In this document: positions 8,324-17,931 of the stretch, piece by piece
How positions within the stretch are numbered: position 1 is the stretch's first letter
How the letters are laid out: each line of letters starts with the position of its first letter
Assembly: GCA_964498785.1 (NCBI GenBank)
Contig: CAZCJL010000032.1
Coordinates: 1-60,395, forward strand
Direction of reading: 5' to 3'
Length of the DNA: 60,395 bases
DNA from: Mariaggregatimicrobium sp964498785
Lineage (GTDB): Bacteria; Zhuqueibacterota; Zhuqueibacteria; Thermofontimicrobiales; Thiofontviventaceae
The notes under the pieces: generated by a model
What the model was told of the DNA's origin: nothing
The model's input: only the letters and a program-made list of their open reading frames with translations
The model's database searches: none
Made by a program: the position numbers and the translations under genes

Positions 8324-10342
8324 CTATTTTAACATGACAATTTTTTTCGACATCGTTTCCCGGCCGACTTTCAAGTTAACCATATATACACCGGATCCAA
8401 CATGATTGCCATTATTATCACTGCCATGCCAGCGAACCCGATGTAGCCCTGCCGGAAAATTGCCAGCGACCAAATGCTGAACCAATTGCCCCCGGATGTT
8501 GTAAATATCGATTTTCACAAACGTCTGTGACTGTACCTCAAATTCGATCATCGTGGAGGCATTGAACGGATTGGGATAATTATTTTTCAAAGAAAACCTG
8601 AGCGCCCGTTCCTGAAATAAATCGACTGATGTCAATGTTGAAAAATCAATTTCTTCGATGAATTGCGGGATATATCCACTGACGCCGTCCTCATCATGAG
8701 CCTGTACCATCAGATCATAAACGGCAGGATAATCTGACAGAGACAATGATAATGAAAAGGCGCTTCCGCGTCGTTCCATTGATAATTTGATGTACTGTTC
8801 TGCATTGACTTCTTTAATATAGAATTCAGCGCTCCCGTTTTCATTCACATCGCCGGACAGAGGTAATTCAAAATGAACAGAGTCTGCTATTTTCACAATA
8901 TTGATTTCGTGCAGTGTGAGTTGATCGGAAAAGAGCTCCTGAAACAAATATGTTTTTGCAGATTCCGAATCTTGTAATGATTGATTTTCCGGAAAGGCGA
9001 TGTTATGGCTGATATGATTAACATCCTGATCAAAAAAGTAAATTTTGGCCAGATCAAAATGTATTTCTGTCCCGGTATTTCCAGACGAGGCTATTTTAAG
9101 TGAATCTATCTGATTTAAATCAATAAAATCAGGCATTACAATTGACTGCCAGTGTTGGCCATTTCCTGCACTGACTTTTCTGCCATACCATTTTTCATCA
9201 TCAGCCACTTTCACATAAATCCCCAAATCCCTGCCCGCATTATTCGAAACAGTATAATTGAAAAATAAATGATATACAGGATCAGAAAATTCAAATTGAT
9301 CAGGATCATGATGATACCCGGTCGGAAAAACAGTTGGCGCGTCTTTATGGCGACAGTCGAAATTGTACATCCCGTAATCACGCCTGATTTCTTTTACCCA
9401 GATTTCTAAAATTTCCGGATGTGAATCATAAAACGAATGATATTCAGAACTGATAAGCGGTGGAATCAGTTGCGGATACCTGTTCTTTTCGTCCCGCAAT
9501 CCAAAACCATAAGAAAAATTGTTATTTGATGTGGACACTTTAATGGTCGGGTGATAATTCCACATCGTCCGGAAATAGTTGAGCCTGCTATGAGAACCAC
9601 CCTGTATGTATTTTTCGACAAATTTTAAACTATCATTCGAAATATCAATAGTCACATCCCACATCCATTCCACATCCAGAGAACTTGCGCGATCGCTGAG
9701 GAATTGTTCATAATCCTGATTAGAGCCGGGCTGACCCAGATGTCCGGTATCGTGGGAGAAAATGATATTGTTATAGTATCGTCGAGTTGCAGTTTCAGCC
9801 GGATCGGCATAATAAACAATGAGCGGGATATCATCCTTCGAATAAATCTTGTACGTATTCAAATACGGTATCAACAGGCACGGATAAAAATAGGGATCAC
9901 CCGGCGGCACCAGCGCAATCTTTATAGAATCAATCCTGACAAATTGGGCATTGGGAGCAGATTTTGCTGGATTGAAAATAATATCGATATAATGCTCGCC
10001 ACCGCTTAATTCCCACAAATAGCGCGGATATTCGTATTTTTTTCTGCCCATATAAGTAATTACCACCTGTCGCGTGGAATCATTTTGATCGACGCAAATA
10101 TCCAGCACTGCACTTTCATTATCGCATTCCTGCCAATCGGTGTCCGATGATAACACAAATCCTGCCAACACCGCGCTGCTGTCCGGAATTGTGAAATAGA
10201 ACCGCATCGAATCATTTGCTACAGTCAATTTTTCGCCGATATAATATGAGGTGAAACGTTGGTTATAATAGTCTGCGAATGCAAAGGTTGTGATAGAAAA
10301 GAAAAATACAATTTGAATAATTCTTTTCAATGCAGGATTCAT
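8324..10342 (-). CDS. Secreted protein of unknown function with T9SS type A sorting domain
   Basis: This 672-residue protein starts at the ATG at 10342, which has AGGAG seven bases upstream and is followed by a signal peptide (IIQIVFFFSITTFAFA). The open frame runs further upstream through a repeat element but that part is not likely to be translated. The middle (about 150-430) is not recognised. The last ~85 residues are a T9SS sorting tail (NYPNPFNAST, then an IRGQLV strand and a final KKIVMLK), which in Bacteroidota-type systems directs outer-membrane crossing and surface attachment. It probably acts on or binds polysaccharide given its place in the cluster, but no catalytic motif was identified. 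Confidence 0.8.
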   Translation of the reverse strand: MNPALKRIIQIVFFFSITTFAFADYYNQRFTSYYIGEKLTVANDSMRFYFTIPDSSAVLAGFVLSSDTDWQECDNESAVLDICVDQNDSTRQVVITYMGRKKYEYPRYLWELSGGEHYIDIIFNPAKSAPNAQFVRIDSIKIALVPPGDPYFYPCLLIPYLNTYKIYSKDDIPLIVYYADPAETATRRYYNNIIFSHDTGHLGQPGSNQDYEQFLSDRASSLDVEWMWDVTIDISNDSLKFVEKYIQGGSHSRLNYFRTMWNYHPTIKVSTSNNNFSYGFGLRDEKNRYPQLIPPLISSEYHSFYDSHPEILEIWVKEIRRDYGMYNFDCRHKDAPTVFPTGYHHDPDQFEFSDPVYHLFFNYTVSNNAGRDLGIYVKVADDEKWYGRKVSAGNGQHWQSIVMPDFIDLNQIDSLKIASSGNTGTEIHFDLAKIYFFDQDVNHISHNIAFPENQSLQDSESAKTYLFQELFSDQLTLHEINIVKIADSVHFELPLSGDVNENGSAEFYIKEVNAEQYIKLSMERRGSAFSLSLSLSDYPAVYDLMVQAHDEDGVSGYIPQFIEEIDFSTLTSVDLFQERALRFSLKNNYPNPFNASTMIEFEVQSQTFVKIDIYNIRGQLVQHLVAGNFPAGLHRVRWHGSDNNGNHVGSGVYMVNLKVGRETMSKKIVMLK

Positions 10343-10360
10343 TTTAGGACTCCTAAATTT

Positions 10361-10391
10361 CAAAAATAGCATTTTTCGATTTTGAATAACT
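10361..10391 (-). repeat. Remnant of a T9SS sorting-domain C-terminus
   Basis: Thirty-one bases match 10537-10567, the 3' end of the neighbouring T9SS gene, at 26 positions. On the minus strand they encode VIQNRKMLFLKF, against VVQNRKMLLLK at the true C-terminus of the gene at 10531-12801. The remnant lacks a stop codon and lies on the far side of the hairpin element. Confidence 0.6.
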
Positions 10392-10396
10392 ATTCT

Positions 10397-10522
10397 CGTT
10401 CCCACGATTTTCGTGGGAACGCCTCCCAGGACGCTTCGCGTCGTAATCCGATCTCTATCGTACTGGAATACCTCACGACGCAAAGCGTCAGATAATGCGT
10501 GCCGCCGGAAACCGACGGCACG
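10397..10522. repeat. Triple-hairpin REP/REPIN-like element
   Basis: Three inverted repeats stand side by side: 10397-10421 (perfect 11-bp arms CGTTCCCACGA, 3-base loop), 10430-10444 with 10475-10489 (15-bp arms, one mismatch) and 10498-10522 (11-bp arms, one C/A mismatch that becomes a G-U pair in the minus-strand RNA). The CGTTCCCACG...CGTGGGAACG arm and the following GCGTC palindromes resemble widespread REP-like elements mobilised by RAYT-type transposases. No such transposase is in the window. It lies between two T9SS genes and may also stop or stabilise the transcript of the upstream one. Confidence 0.75.
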
Positions 10523-10530
10523 AGAGAAAT

Positions 10531-12801
10531 TTATTTCAACAATAACATTTTCCGATTTTGGACAACTGAACCTGATTCAAACCGATATAAATATAGACCG
10601 CTCGGGATATTTTCTGCATCCCAGACAATGCGATAATTTCCAGCATTTTGTTTCTCATTCTCTAACACCGCGACTTCACGCCCGAGCACATCGTACACCG
10701 TCAGTTTTACTTTCGTCGCCTGCGGTAGCGAATACCGGATCGTTGTCGACGGATTGAACGGATTGGGGTAATTCTTTTCCAGTACAAATGTTGAATTATT
10801 TTCAATGTCAGCAATTTCATCGATAGAAATGGTCTGTCCTGTTTTAAACAAGGCACCTCCGCCAGGGAGAAAATCGAAATCGAATGTCGTCCCTTCGGTT
10901 GCCTGATCAATTTCGACATTTTGCCAGTTTCCAGTCTCAACATTTAAATATTCAACATAATCGATGAAACGATTCAACGTAATCATTACAATTGCACTAT
11001 CCTGGTAGTCTCGGTTCATAAACATAAGGTAGTCACTCTCATTTTCATCTTTGAAAAAACCAATCGTGAGTTCAGCATTATCTGACACCGATTTAACGAG
11101 AGTATTGGATGGTAACATTGAACATCCGGCCGGAACAGTATTCGTGTGATAGACTGCTTCTGAACGTAATCCAAATAAAACCGGATTTAACGCCTGAATT
11201 TCCTGATTCAATTTCTGCACCGCCGGAAAAATGACCGCATCAAAAGTAGGATCCGCTTTCATCCGATACCATGCATAGTATGCAATCCCTTTACCGCCGC
11301 ACAACAACGTGCTATAGTTCAAATATCGATATTCCCAATTCGTTGGAGTGCGCCCGTTCAAACTGGGAATACTTTGTCCCTGAATGATATTACAAAAAGG
11401 GATATTATAACGGCGGGCATATTTTCGAATAAGTTCTAAATTATAGAAATACTCAATTCCATCTTCACCGACTTTAAAATGATAATGATCGTAACTCAGT
11501 AGTTCCGGTTTCACGATATCTAAGAATCGTTCTACATATTCTTCATAAGAGTATTCTCCAAAATGCTCTTGTTTTCCATAACACGGATAGAGATTAATAT
11601 AAGCCAGGCGAGTCGGATCTTTTTCTTTCAAATACGCGACAACCATTGCGAGATTGTCAAATGCATTCGCACAGGGTTCATCACAAATATAATAGCCAAA
11701 TACAGTGGGATTATCTCTGAATTGCTCGATAATGGGATCGGCATTTGCCAAAATTTCTTCGGTCATTTCATAAGCGGGTTGATCATCAAATCCCCGTAAA
11801 TACGGGCTTCCACCAAAAATTTCATATACGTTTATCATACACTCAAGACCATGACTTGCGGCCCAATCGACCTCTGAGGCCTTCGGAGCAACATGGAGTA
11901 TTTTATTGAAATGTGCATTCACATATTCAGCGTATCCGTCTTCTGTTTGCTCAGGCTTTCCCCATGTGGAAAGAATAATACTATCCATTTCCCAGTACTG
12001 ATCAACAACCGCCATTTCAAAGCGTGATTCAATTCTATTGGTATCTGCCCATGTTAATTCTAATCCGAATTGGTAATCACCTGTATTTTCAGCTTGAATT
12101 GTCCAACGAAGTGTGTCAGCCTCCCATACGTTCAGTTCATCCAGAGAAATCTCTAAATCTCCTGAAATAAGCCTGATCTGGTCAGGCAAATTGAGATGTG
12201 CTGTTCCGGAACCTGAATAGCTGCCAACATTTTTAACCGACGCGATCAAAGGAATTGATTCATTTTGTTTTAAAACAGTTCTTAATGGTTTAAAAGATGA
12301 AATCTCAAACAGTAATCCAAGCGACATAACACGAATATAATCGATTTTGATCTCCGAACCAGCCGGCGCCTGGATCTGGAGTTTGGAAAACTCTGTAATC
12401 GTATCCGTCCATTTTTCTTTTGAGGAGACCGGAATTTCGTATTCATGAAACAGGCTGTCTCCGATAATATTGAACATAATCGATTCCGATTTGCCGGAAT
12501 CTGTTTTCCAGAATACTTTGCCCCACAAGCCTTCGTTGACTTGCATTCGAACATATATAAATCCATATTCGCCTGCGGCAATGCTTAACGAATCCGGGCC
12601 TGCGAAACTTGATTGATAGCCACTGATCGTGGCAGTCAGCAAACCGTCAGCAACGGTTAAATCAGTCAGAGATCGATTTATTTTCCACCCCTCGCAGTTG
12701 CCATCTTCGTTAAATTCCCAACTGGCGCCGATTTCCTGCGCAGAAACACTAATTGTCGCAATAGTAATCAACATCAAAATGTAAAAAAGTAATCGCTTCA
12801 T
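10531..12801 (-). CDS. Secreted TIM-barrel glycosidase-like protein with T9SS sorting domain
   Basis: The 756-residue protein has a signal peptide (LLFYILMLITIATISVSA), a jelly-roll carbohydrate-binding-like region (about 25-160), a CARDB/Ig-like region (about 165-265), a probable TIM barrel (about 270-580) and a T9SS type A tail (about 680-756; NYPNPFNPSTTIRYSL ... KMLLLK). The barrel includes VFGYYICDEPC, an Asp-Glu-Pro motif placed as in several clan GH-A-like glycosidases, and AWYRM further on. I cannot place it in a numbered GH family. It is preceded by AAGGA and sits between the two barrel enzymes and the other T9SS protein, so a cell-surface role in polysaccharide attack is likely. Confidence 0.8.
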   Translation of the reverse strand: MKRLLFYILMLITIATISVSAQEIGASWEFNEDGNCEGWKINRSLTDLTVADGLLTATISGYQSSFAGPDSLSIAAGEYGFIYVRMQVNEGLWGKVFWKTDSGKSESIMFNIIGDSLFHEYEIPVSSKEKWTDTITEFSKLQIQAPAGSEIKIDYIRVMSLGLLFEISSFKPLRTVLKQNESIPLIASVKNVGSYSGSGTAHLNLPDQIRLISGDLEISLDELNVWEADTLRWTIQAENTGDYQFGLELTWADTNRIESRFEMAVVDQYWEMDSIILSTWGKPEQTEDGYAEYVNAHFNKILHVAPKASEVDWAASHGLECMINVYEIFGGSPYLRGFDDQPAYEMTEEILANADPIIEQFRDNPTVFGYYICDEPCANAFDNLAMVVAYLKEKDPTRLAYINLYPCYGKQEHFGEYSYEEYVERFLDIVKPELLSYDHYHFKVGEDGIEYFYNLELIRKYARRYNIPFCNIIQGQSIPSLNGRTPTNWEYRYLNYSTLLCGGKGIAYYAWYRMKADPTFDAVIFPAVQKLNQEIQALNPVLFGLRSEAVYHTNTVPAGCSMLPSNTLVKSVSDNAELTIGFFKDENESDYLMFMNRDYQDSAIVMITLNRFIDYVEYLNVETGNWQNVEIDQATEGTTFDFDFLPGGGALFKTGQTISIDEIADIENNSTFVLEKNYPNPFNPSTTIRYSLPQATKVKLTVYDVLGREVAVLENEKQNAGNYRIVWDAENIPSGLYLYRFESGSVVQNRKMLLLK

Positions 12802-12888
12802 TTTGCTAAAATCCTTTTTGTCAGTTAAATCAGATTAATCTCCCGTTAATTCCGGAAATCTAAATTCCTGATCGATCTGACTTTTCTT

Positions 12889-14421
12889 TTAATCCACTAT
12901 TCGCCCATCCAAAATTTCAATGTCTGTCACATTGTGACGATGAATTATCAGCACATTGGGCGCCCCGCGAAACGAGCCAAGTTTCCAATTGGTTGACGAA
13001 TACTCCTTCCCATCAACCAGCACTTTTGGTTTGAAGGTCAGTTTAATTCGCTCAATTCCGTTCGGGTCAAACGTTCGGTAGCTGATGCGATTGTCCGAAT
13101 ACTCGATGTCAGTGACGACGGAACTGGAACTGAAAAGATGATTTTCATTGTCCGGCAGCATCTCCGGTAATTCCGCCATTCCATCGAAATAATGAGTCAG
13201 ATAATCCCAGTACGAATCGGAAAACCAGGGATCAGTATATTCGATCCCGGTATAATTGATAGCCATTTCATTTTTCGACCAGCGATTGTACGCGGAATAC
13301 GTTGATAGCGCGAACGCGGCTCGCGCCTCTTCCCGGTCATCGGGATTCTGCGATGCGCCATACCACATTGCCACAACCGACGCGTAGCGCGCAGTGTGAC
13401 TGCTCATTTCCTGAAAACAGCCATCCTGCTCCCTGATGCTGGTCGCGCCAAATCGCTTGGTCTGACCAAATCTGTTTTCAACCCATTGAATCAGCGCCGG
13501 CACATGCGTTTTATAGTCAGGATCGATTTTCGGATTTCGCAGGATATAGCGCGCTGTTTCCATGGCATTCTGCTGGTTCAGATTATTGTAGTTGGACACA
13601 ACATCTTCATAATAGCCGGACCACCAGTTATTCTGCATCGGATATTTTAAAATCCATTTCCATAACAGACGTTTATTTTGTTTTAACACATTTTCCGAAA
13701 TACCACAATCCAGTTTTAGCAATTCATCAAAAAGCTGTATTGCTAAAATCATATTGGAGCAATATGGATCGAGAACCTCGCCCGTATGCAGGTTTACCCG
13801 AAACGGTAATGGTGAGTGAGATTCATCTCCTGTTATCACATGGGCTAATACTGTTTTGGTAATCTCCACGGCTTTTTCGACATAAGACTTTTCGCCGGTC
13901 AATTTATAATAATTAATATATCCCAAAGCGACCATGCACAGCTTATCAACGCCGCCCCACTCGTCCGTATATTCGCCGTCCGGGGTGTCGTCCTGTGTGC
14001 GGGGTACATTGGGCCAGGCCCAGTCCGCGGGCGTGTGATAATGTGCAACGCGTTCAATCAACCGACTGATCGGCAGAAACGCCTCTCTGTCGCCGGTGTA
14101 AGCATAATATTTTTTCAACGTTTCCACGCCCCAGTACACATTACTGCCCTGGTTATTCTGTTTCGTTAAAAACGTTCCGTCTTCATTGTACTTGGCTGTA
14201 ACAAGATACCACGGATCATCACCAAATTTCGTTTTGGTCGTCGGGCAGTTCTTGATAAAATTCATGCTCCGGCGAATGATATTATCATAACTGGTCCATG
14301 GCAACAGGCGACCTTGTTCATCCAGTACCACTTCATGGTCACGAATTTTTTCACCAGCGAATGATAACTGAGCAGGTACGAACAGAATCCAACTCACTAC
14401 TGTAATCAGAATTATTTTCAT
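12889..14421 (-). CDS. Secreted (alpha/alpha)-barrel protein, six-hairpin glycosidase or lyase-like
   Basis: The 510-residue protein has a signal peptide (IILITVVSWILFVPAQLSFA) and repeated helical hairpins such as GVETLKKYYAYTGDREAF and ALGYINYYKLTGEKSYVEKAVEI, the pattern of (alpha/alpha)6/7 barrels in six-hairpin glycosidases and some polysaccharide lyases. The C-terminal ~100 residues are beta-rich (IKLTFKPKVLVDGKEY). It starts one base after the stop of the 695-residue gene (TAA-A-ATG), so the two are translationally coupled. The GH or PL family is not recognised; the neighbourhood points to pectin or rhamnogalacturonan side chains. Confidence 0.75.
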   Translation of the reverse strand: MKIILITVVSWILFVPAQLSFAGEKIRDHEVVLDEQGRLLPWTSYDNIIRRSMNFIKNCPTTKTKFGDDPWYLVTAKYNEDGTFLTKQNNQGSNVYWGVETLKKYYAYTGDREAFLPISRLIERVAHYHTPADWAWPNVPRTQDDTPDGEYTDEWGGVDKLCMVALGYINYYKLTGEKSYVEKAVEITKTVLAHVITGDESHSPLPFRVNLHTGEVLDPYCSNMILAIQLFDELLKLDCGISENVLKQNKRLLWKWILKYPMQNNWWSGYYEDVVSNYNNLNQQNAMETARYILRNPKIDPDYKTHVPALIQWVENRFGQTKRFGATSIREQDGCFQEMSSHTARYASVVAMWYGASQNPDDREEARAAFALSTYSAYNRWSKNEMAINYTGIEYTDPWFSDSYWDYLTHYFDGMAELPEMLPDNENHLFSSSSVVTDIEYSDNRISYRTFDPNGIERIKLTFKPKVLVDGKEYSSTNWKLGSFRGAPNVLIIHRHNVTDIEILDGRIVD

Positions 14422-14422
14422 T

Positions 14423-16510
14423 TTATAAAATTCTCATTTTTTTCGGACTTCCTTCGAAAAGCACTGTGTTATTTCGGGTGACAGTTATTTTATCCGAGGC
14501 CAGTTCGATGTCGAACGTATTCTCTTTGTATGAAAAGCCCTGAATCTTTATAAATCCCTCGCTTACCGGATGGGGATTAATCCATAATTTACCATCGTAA
14601 TGTGGCTGAAATCCAATCAAGCCAAACAGTATCGCTTCAGCGCCGGACAGACCGGCCACCACATTTGCCCGTTTATGAGCCGGAACCATCGGTTTATCAA
14701 CGTAGTGTTCCTGCGGATAATAGATTAAATGTGTGCCCATCCAGAAATGACGCTTCAGCACTTCCCAGGCGATTTCCGCTCTGTCGATTTCATACAATGT
14801 CAGCGCTAATTGCGGACCATCGCCAGTGTATGCGCCGCCACCGGACCAGTCCGTGTCCAGAACCTCATAATGAAGCGAGTCTTCGGCGGAAATACTGGTC
14901 ACGCCAAAATCAGCTAAAAACGCCCCATCCCGCAGATGAGAGATCACCGCATCTGTCATGGCAGCATCGCAGACACCGGTTCGCAATGCATCGAAAACCT
15001 GGACTGAATACACGTAATCGCTGTACCCGTTTGGATATTTGGACTTAAACCACCTGACATTAACGTCCCATAATTGCGTCCGAATGGCCTGCTTAATAGT
15101 GGTTGCCTGCTTTCGCCATGCTGCCAGTTCTTCCGGGTCTTCATTGACATATTCTCCCAATTCTCCCAATCGCTCCAGACACCAAATCCGTTCTGCATTG
15201 GGACTGACGACAAAATGTTCCCAACCAGCGCCTCGCATTTCCAACAAATTGCGCTGCACACCATAATCGATTAAATGATTGTTTTGTTTTGAATTTTTTT
15301 CATCATTCAAAATCAATTTTTTGGCTGCGTTGAACATGCCTGCATCAGGCCCTCGAAATTTGCAAATTGAAGTGACCAGGTTTGTGAAAGCGCTGGGACT
15401 ATATGAATATCGCACGCCAACACCAGCGCCGCCGGGCGCGTACGCGTAGAAATTTTCCAGATCGATATTCACCATCTGTCTGGCGATTGGCATAACTTCA
15501 GAATCCAGCATTAAGCAAGTCATATTTGAGGCGTATCCTGCAATGTCCCATAAATAAGAACACATCGCGCCTCCATCCATGCCAGATGTTGTAAAATGCG
15601 GATTAACTTTAAAATCGGCATTTTCCCAGATGCAGACCAGACCGCTCAAAATAGAGCGATAATAGTATTCCTTCAAACCGTTAATATCACTTTCAAGCGA
15701 AGGAATATTGCGAGTGAATTTCGCTAACCGATGTTCCCAGGCAGCGATTGCCTTTTCCTCCAAATCCGAAGCACTGCAATTCTCCGGGAGTTGGCCATCC
15801 GCAGTAGTCATCAAAACAATAAAATAAGATATTGATGATGCACCGGATTTCATGTCAATTGCCGCATTTTCGCTGTACAGGCCAATCCTGATTTTATCAT
15901 TTTCCCATTTCGCATCTGAAATCTGTCTGATTTCAAGATCCTCGGATTTCGGTTGTCCGTAACTCCAGTCATTTAGCGGTACAAACGTTGGATTACCGGG
16001 CTCCAATGTTGGCACAAGATTTACATGAATCGCGGAAGTGCTTCTGTTTTTTAATATTATTTTTAACAGAAAACCGGATTGCCCGAATAATGGCATCAAC
16101 TCGGAGGTGACGCCGAGTGAAATTAATTTGTCATTTTTTAAATGATGATACGTCCCTTTTCGCACGATCTTGTGGGGATACCAGACGCCGCCTGCGTACA
16201 ATAAACCAACGTCGCCTTTGCCAAAGCTACCCGCGTCCTCGATCAACTGAGAACCTGCTTCGATATCAATACTCAAATTCAAATTTTTCGCGGCAAATGG
16301 TGGCGAATAGAACTCATTAACTCCCATTACTGTTTTTTGTTGGGGATTCACAGTCGTGTAGCCACTGTTCACCCAAATATGCTGTGGCGCCGAGGTTATT
16401 TGATTGAGCGCAATGGCAAAATCATTCAGAATAAATTTCTCTTGCGCCGTCAGGTTTGAACCAATAAAAAGTAAAAATAATTTGATGCAAATGAGATGTT
16501 TAATTCTCAT
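14423..16510 (-). CDS. Secreted six-hairpin glycosidase-like protein
   Basis: The 695-residue protein begins with a signal peptide (HLICIKLFLLFIGSNLTA), has an N-terminal beta-sandwich (about 25-235), an (alpha/alpha)6-type barrel (about 250-630) and a short C-terminal beta segment (HYDGKLWINPHPVSEG onward). This architecture is shared by GH15/63/65/78-type enzymes. Acidic residues in barrel loops (DGGAMCSYLWDIAG near 320, VLDTDWSGGGAYTGDGPQ near 560) may be catalytic, but the family cannot be assigned by eye. AAGGAG lies seven bases before the ATG. It is coupled to the next gene and follows the MFS porter by about 50 bp. Confidence 0.78.
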   Translation of the reverse strand: MRIKHLICIKLFLLFIGSNLTAQEKFILNDFAIALNQITSAPQHIWVNSGYTTVNPQQKTVMGVNEFYSPPFAAKNLNLSIDIEAGSQLIEDAGSFGKGDVGLLYAGGVWYPHKIVRKGTYHHLKNDKLISLGVTSELMPLFGQSGFLLKIILKNRSTSAIHVNLVPTLEPGNPTFVPLNDWSYGQPKSEDLEIRQISDAKWENDKIRIGLYSENAAIDMKSGASSISYFIVLMTTADGQLPENCSASDLEEKAIAAWEHRLAKFTRNIPSLESDINGLKEYYYRSILSGLVCIWENADFKVNPHFTTSGMDGGAMCSYLWDIAGYASNMTCLMLDSEVMPIARQMVNIDLENFYAYAPGGAGVGVRYSYSPSAFTNLVTSICKFRGPDAGMFNAAKKLILNDEKNSKQNNHLIDYGVQRNLLEMRGAGWEHFVVSPNAERIWCLERLGELGEYVNEDPEELAAWRKQATTIKQAIRTQLWDVNVRWFKSKYPNGYSDYVYSVQVFDALRTGVCDAAMTDAVISHLRDGAFLADFGVTSISAEDSLHYEVLDTDWSGGGAYTGDGPQLALTLYEIDRAEIAWEVLKRHFWMGTHLIYYPQEHYVDKPMVPAHKRANVVAGLSGAEAILFGLIGFQPHYDGKLWINPHPVSEGFIKIQGFSYKENTFDIELASDKITVTRNNTVLFEGSPKKMRIL

Positions 16511-16560
16511 TTAAATTCTCCTTTCCGCAATCCCCTGAATTTTTATAAGTTTCTTAGCTT

Positions 16561-17904
16561 TCAGTTCGACCGCCAGTACTGTTCGAGCTCTTCTAAAGAT
16601 TTATTCTTTGTCTCAAAAACCATTGTTTTCGTAAATAACAGGGCGATTACACATGTGCCTGCCAATACATAAAATGTATATTGCTTCATCGTTTCCAGCA
16701 TCCAGGGAAAGATTTGTGTAATCAACACATTTGAAATCCACAGCACAAATGTCGCGATAGACATTGCCCGGCCTCGCAAATTGGTCGGAAATATTTCCGC
16801 CAGATACACCCAAATGACAACGCCGATGCTCATTGCGAACGATGCAATAAATGTTAATACCGGGATAACAACAAATTGTGCAGAATTAGACGCCAGCCCA
16901 ACAAGCACCATCGAAATACCCATTCCGGTTAATCCGATTAATAATAGTGATTTTCGCCCCACCTTATCAACAAGGGCAATTCCGACAAGAGTAAATATCA
17001 GATTAATGAGTCCGATGAGCACCGACCCAAAAATCGCCGAGGCATTGGACTGAAATCCGGCTTTCATAAAGATTGTCGGGCCATAATAGATAATTGTGTC
17101 AATACCGGTGATATGGGCGAACAGAGCCAGTAAAACACCAATCAGCAACACTTTTCTCAATCCGGGTTTAAACAAATCTTTATAAGTTCCCTGGTCTTCT
17201 GTTAAGGACGCTTTTATTTCTTCGATTTCGACTTTCGCGTGCGCTTCGCCACCGATTTTGGCAAGTATTTGTCGTGATTTTTCAATACTTCCCTGCTTCA
17301 TCAGCCAGCGCGGACTTTCCGGGATCAAAAACAGGACGAAGGTAAAAAACAGTGCGGGAATGATTTCCACACCAAACATCCAGCGCCAATTGTTGGGCCC
17401 GGTATTTACCAGTAAATAATTACTGAAATACGCGATCAGGATTCCCACGACAATCGCAAGTTGATTGAGTGCAACCAAACGTCCCCTGATTTTCGCCGGA
17501 GAAATTTCCGTAATATACATCGGCGAGAGAACAGAAGCGATCCCGACAGCCAATCCGCCGATAAAACGAGCGATTATCAGTTCTGAAAATGTGCGTGGTA
17601 TTGCTGAAAGCAGCGCCGAAATTGCAAAGAAGAAAGCGGCCAGGATCAATATTTTTTTCCTGCCAACCCTGTCTGTCAAGGGCCCTGCGATGAGCGCGCC
17701 AATGGTGCAGGCAATCATTAAATTACTCACAGCGAAACCGGTTTGATGGGCGCTTAACTGAAAATGAAGCGTCACAAAAGATATTGCTCCGGAAATAACA
17801 CCGGTATCAAAGCCGAACAAGAGTCCGCCAACCGCGGCAACGAATGATAATGCAACAGTATAAAAAAGATGGCCTTCACGCCGAACGTTTAAATTTTCTT
17901 TCAT
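16561..17904 (-). CDS. MFS sugar porter (XylE/GalP/AraE type)
   Basis: The 447-residue protein shows the sugar-porter signatures of the major facilitator superfamily: GFDTGVISGA in helix 1, DRVGRKK after helix 2, PESPRWLMKQG before the central loop and VDKVGRKSLLLIG after helix 8. Twelve helices fit the length. It should import a monosaccharide by proton symport; xylose, arabinose, galactose or glucose are typical cargoes. It is surrounded by glycosidase-like and URO-D genes on the same strand with short gaps, so it is probably co-transcribed with them. The ribosome site is weak. Confidence 0.92.
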   Translation of the reverse strand: MKENLNVRREGHLFYTVALSFVAAVGGLLFGFDTGVISGAISFVTLHFQLSAHQTGFAVSNLMIACTIGALIAGPLTDRVGRKKILILAAFFFAISALLSAIPRTFSELIIARFIGGLAVGIASVLSPMYITEISPAKIRGRLVALNQLAIVVGILIAYFSNYLLVNTGPNNWRWMFGVEIIPALFFTFVLFLIPESPRWLMKQGSIEKSRQILAKIGGEAHAKVEIEEIKASLTEDQGTYKDLFKPGLRKVLLIGVLLALFAHITGIDTIIYYGPTIFMKAGFQSNASAIFGSVLIGLINLIFTLVGIALVDKVGRKSLLLIGLTGMGISMVLVGLASNSAQFVVIPVLTFIASFAMSIGVVIWVYLAEIFPTNLRGRAMSIATFVLWISNVLITQIFPWMLETMKQYTFYVLAGTCVIALLFTKTMVFETKNKSLEELEQYWRSN

Positions 17905-17931
17905 GTAATTTTGTTTTCCATAACCAATTAA

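Noticed and set aside
10343..10483. Extended N-terminus for the T9SS protein at 8324
   Set aside because: It would translate through the hairpin element and precede the signal peptide; the ATG at 10342 has AGGAG and begins the signal.
10413..10757. Plus-strand open frame of 114 codons across the triple hairpin
   Set aside because: It runs through the palindromes and the antisense of a T9SS tail; composition is not protein-like.
14602..15048. 148-codon plus-strand open frame
   Set aside because: Antisense to the six-hairpin glycosidase gene, with no supported start or homology pattern.
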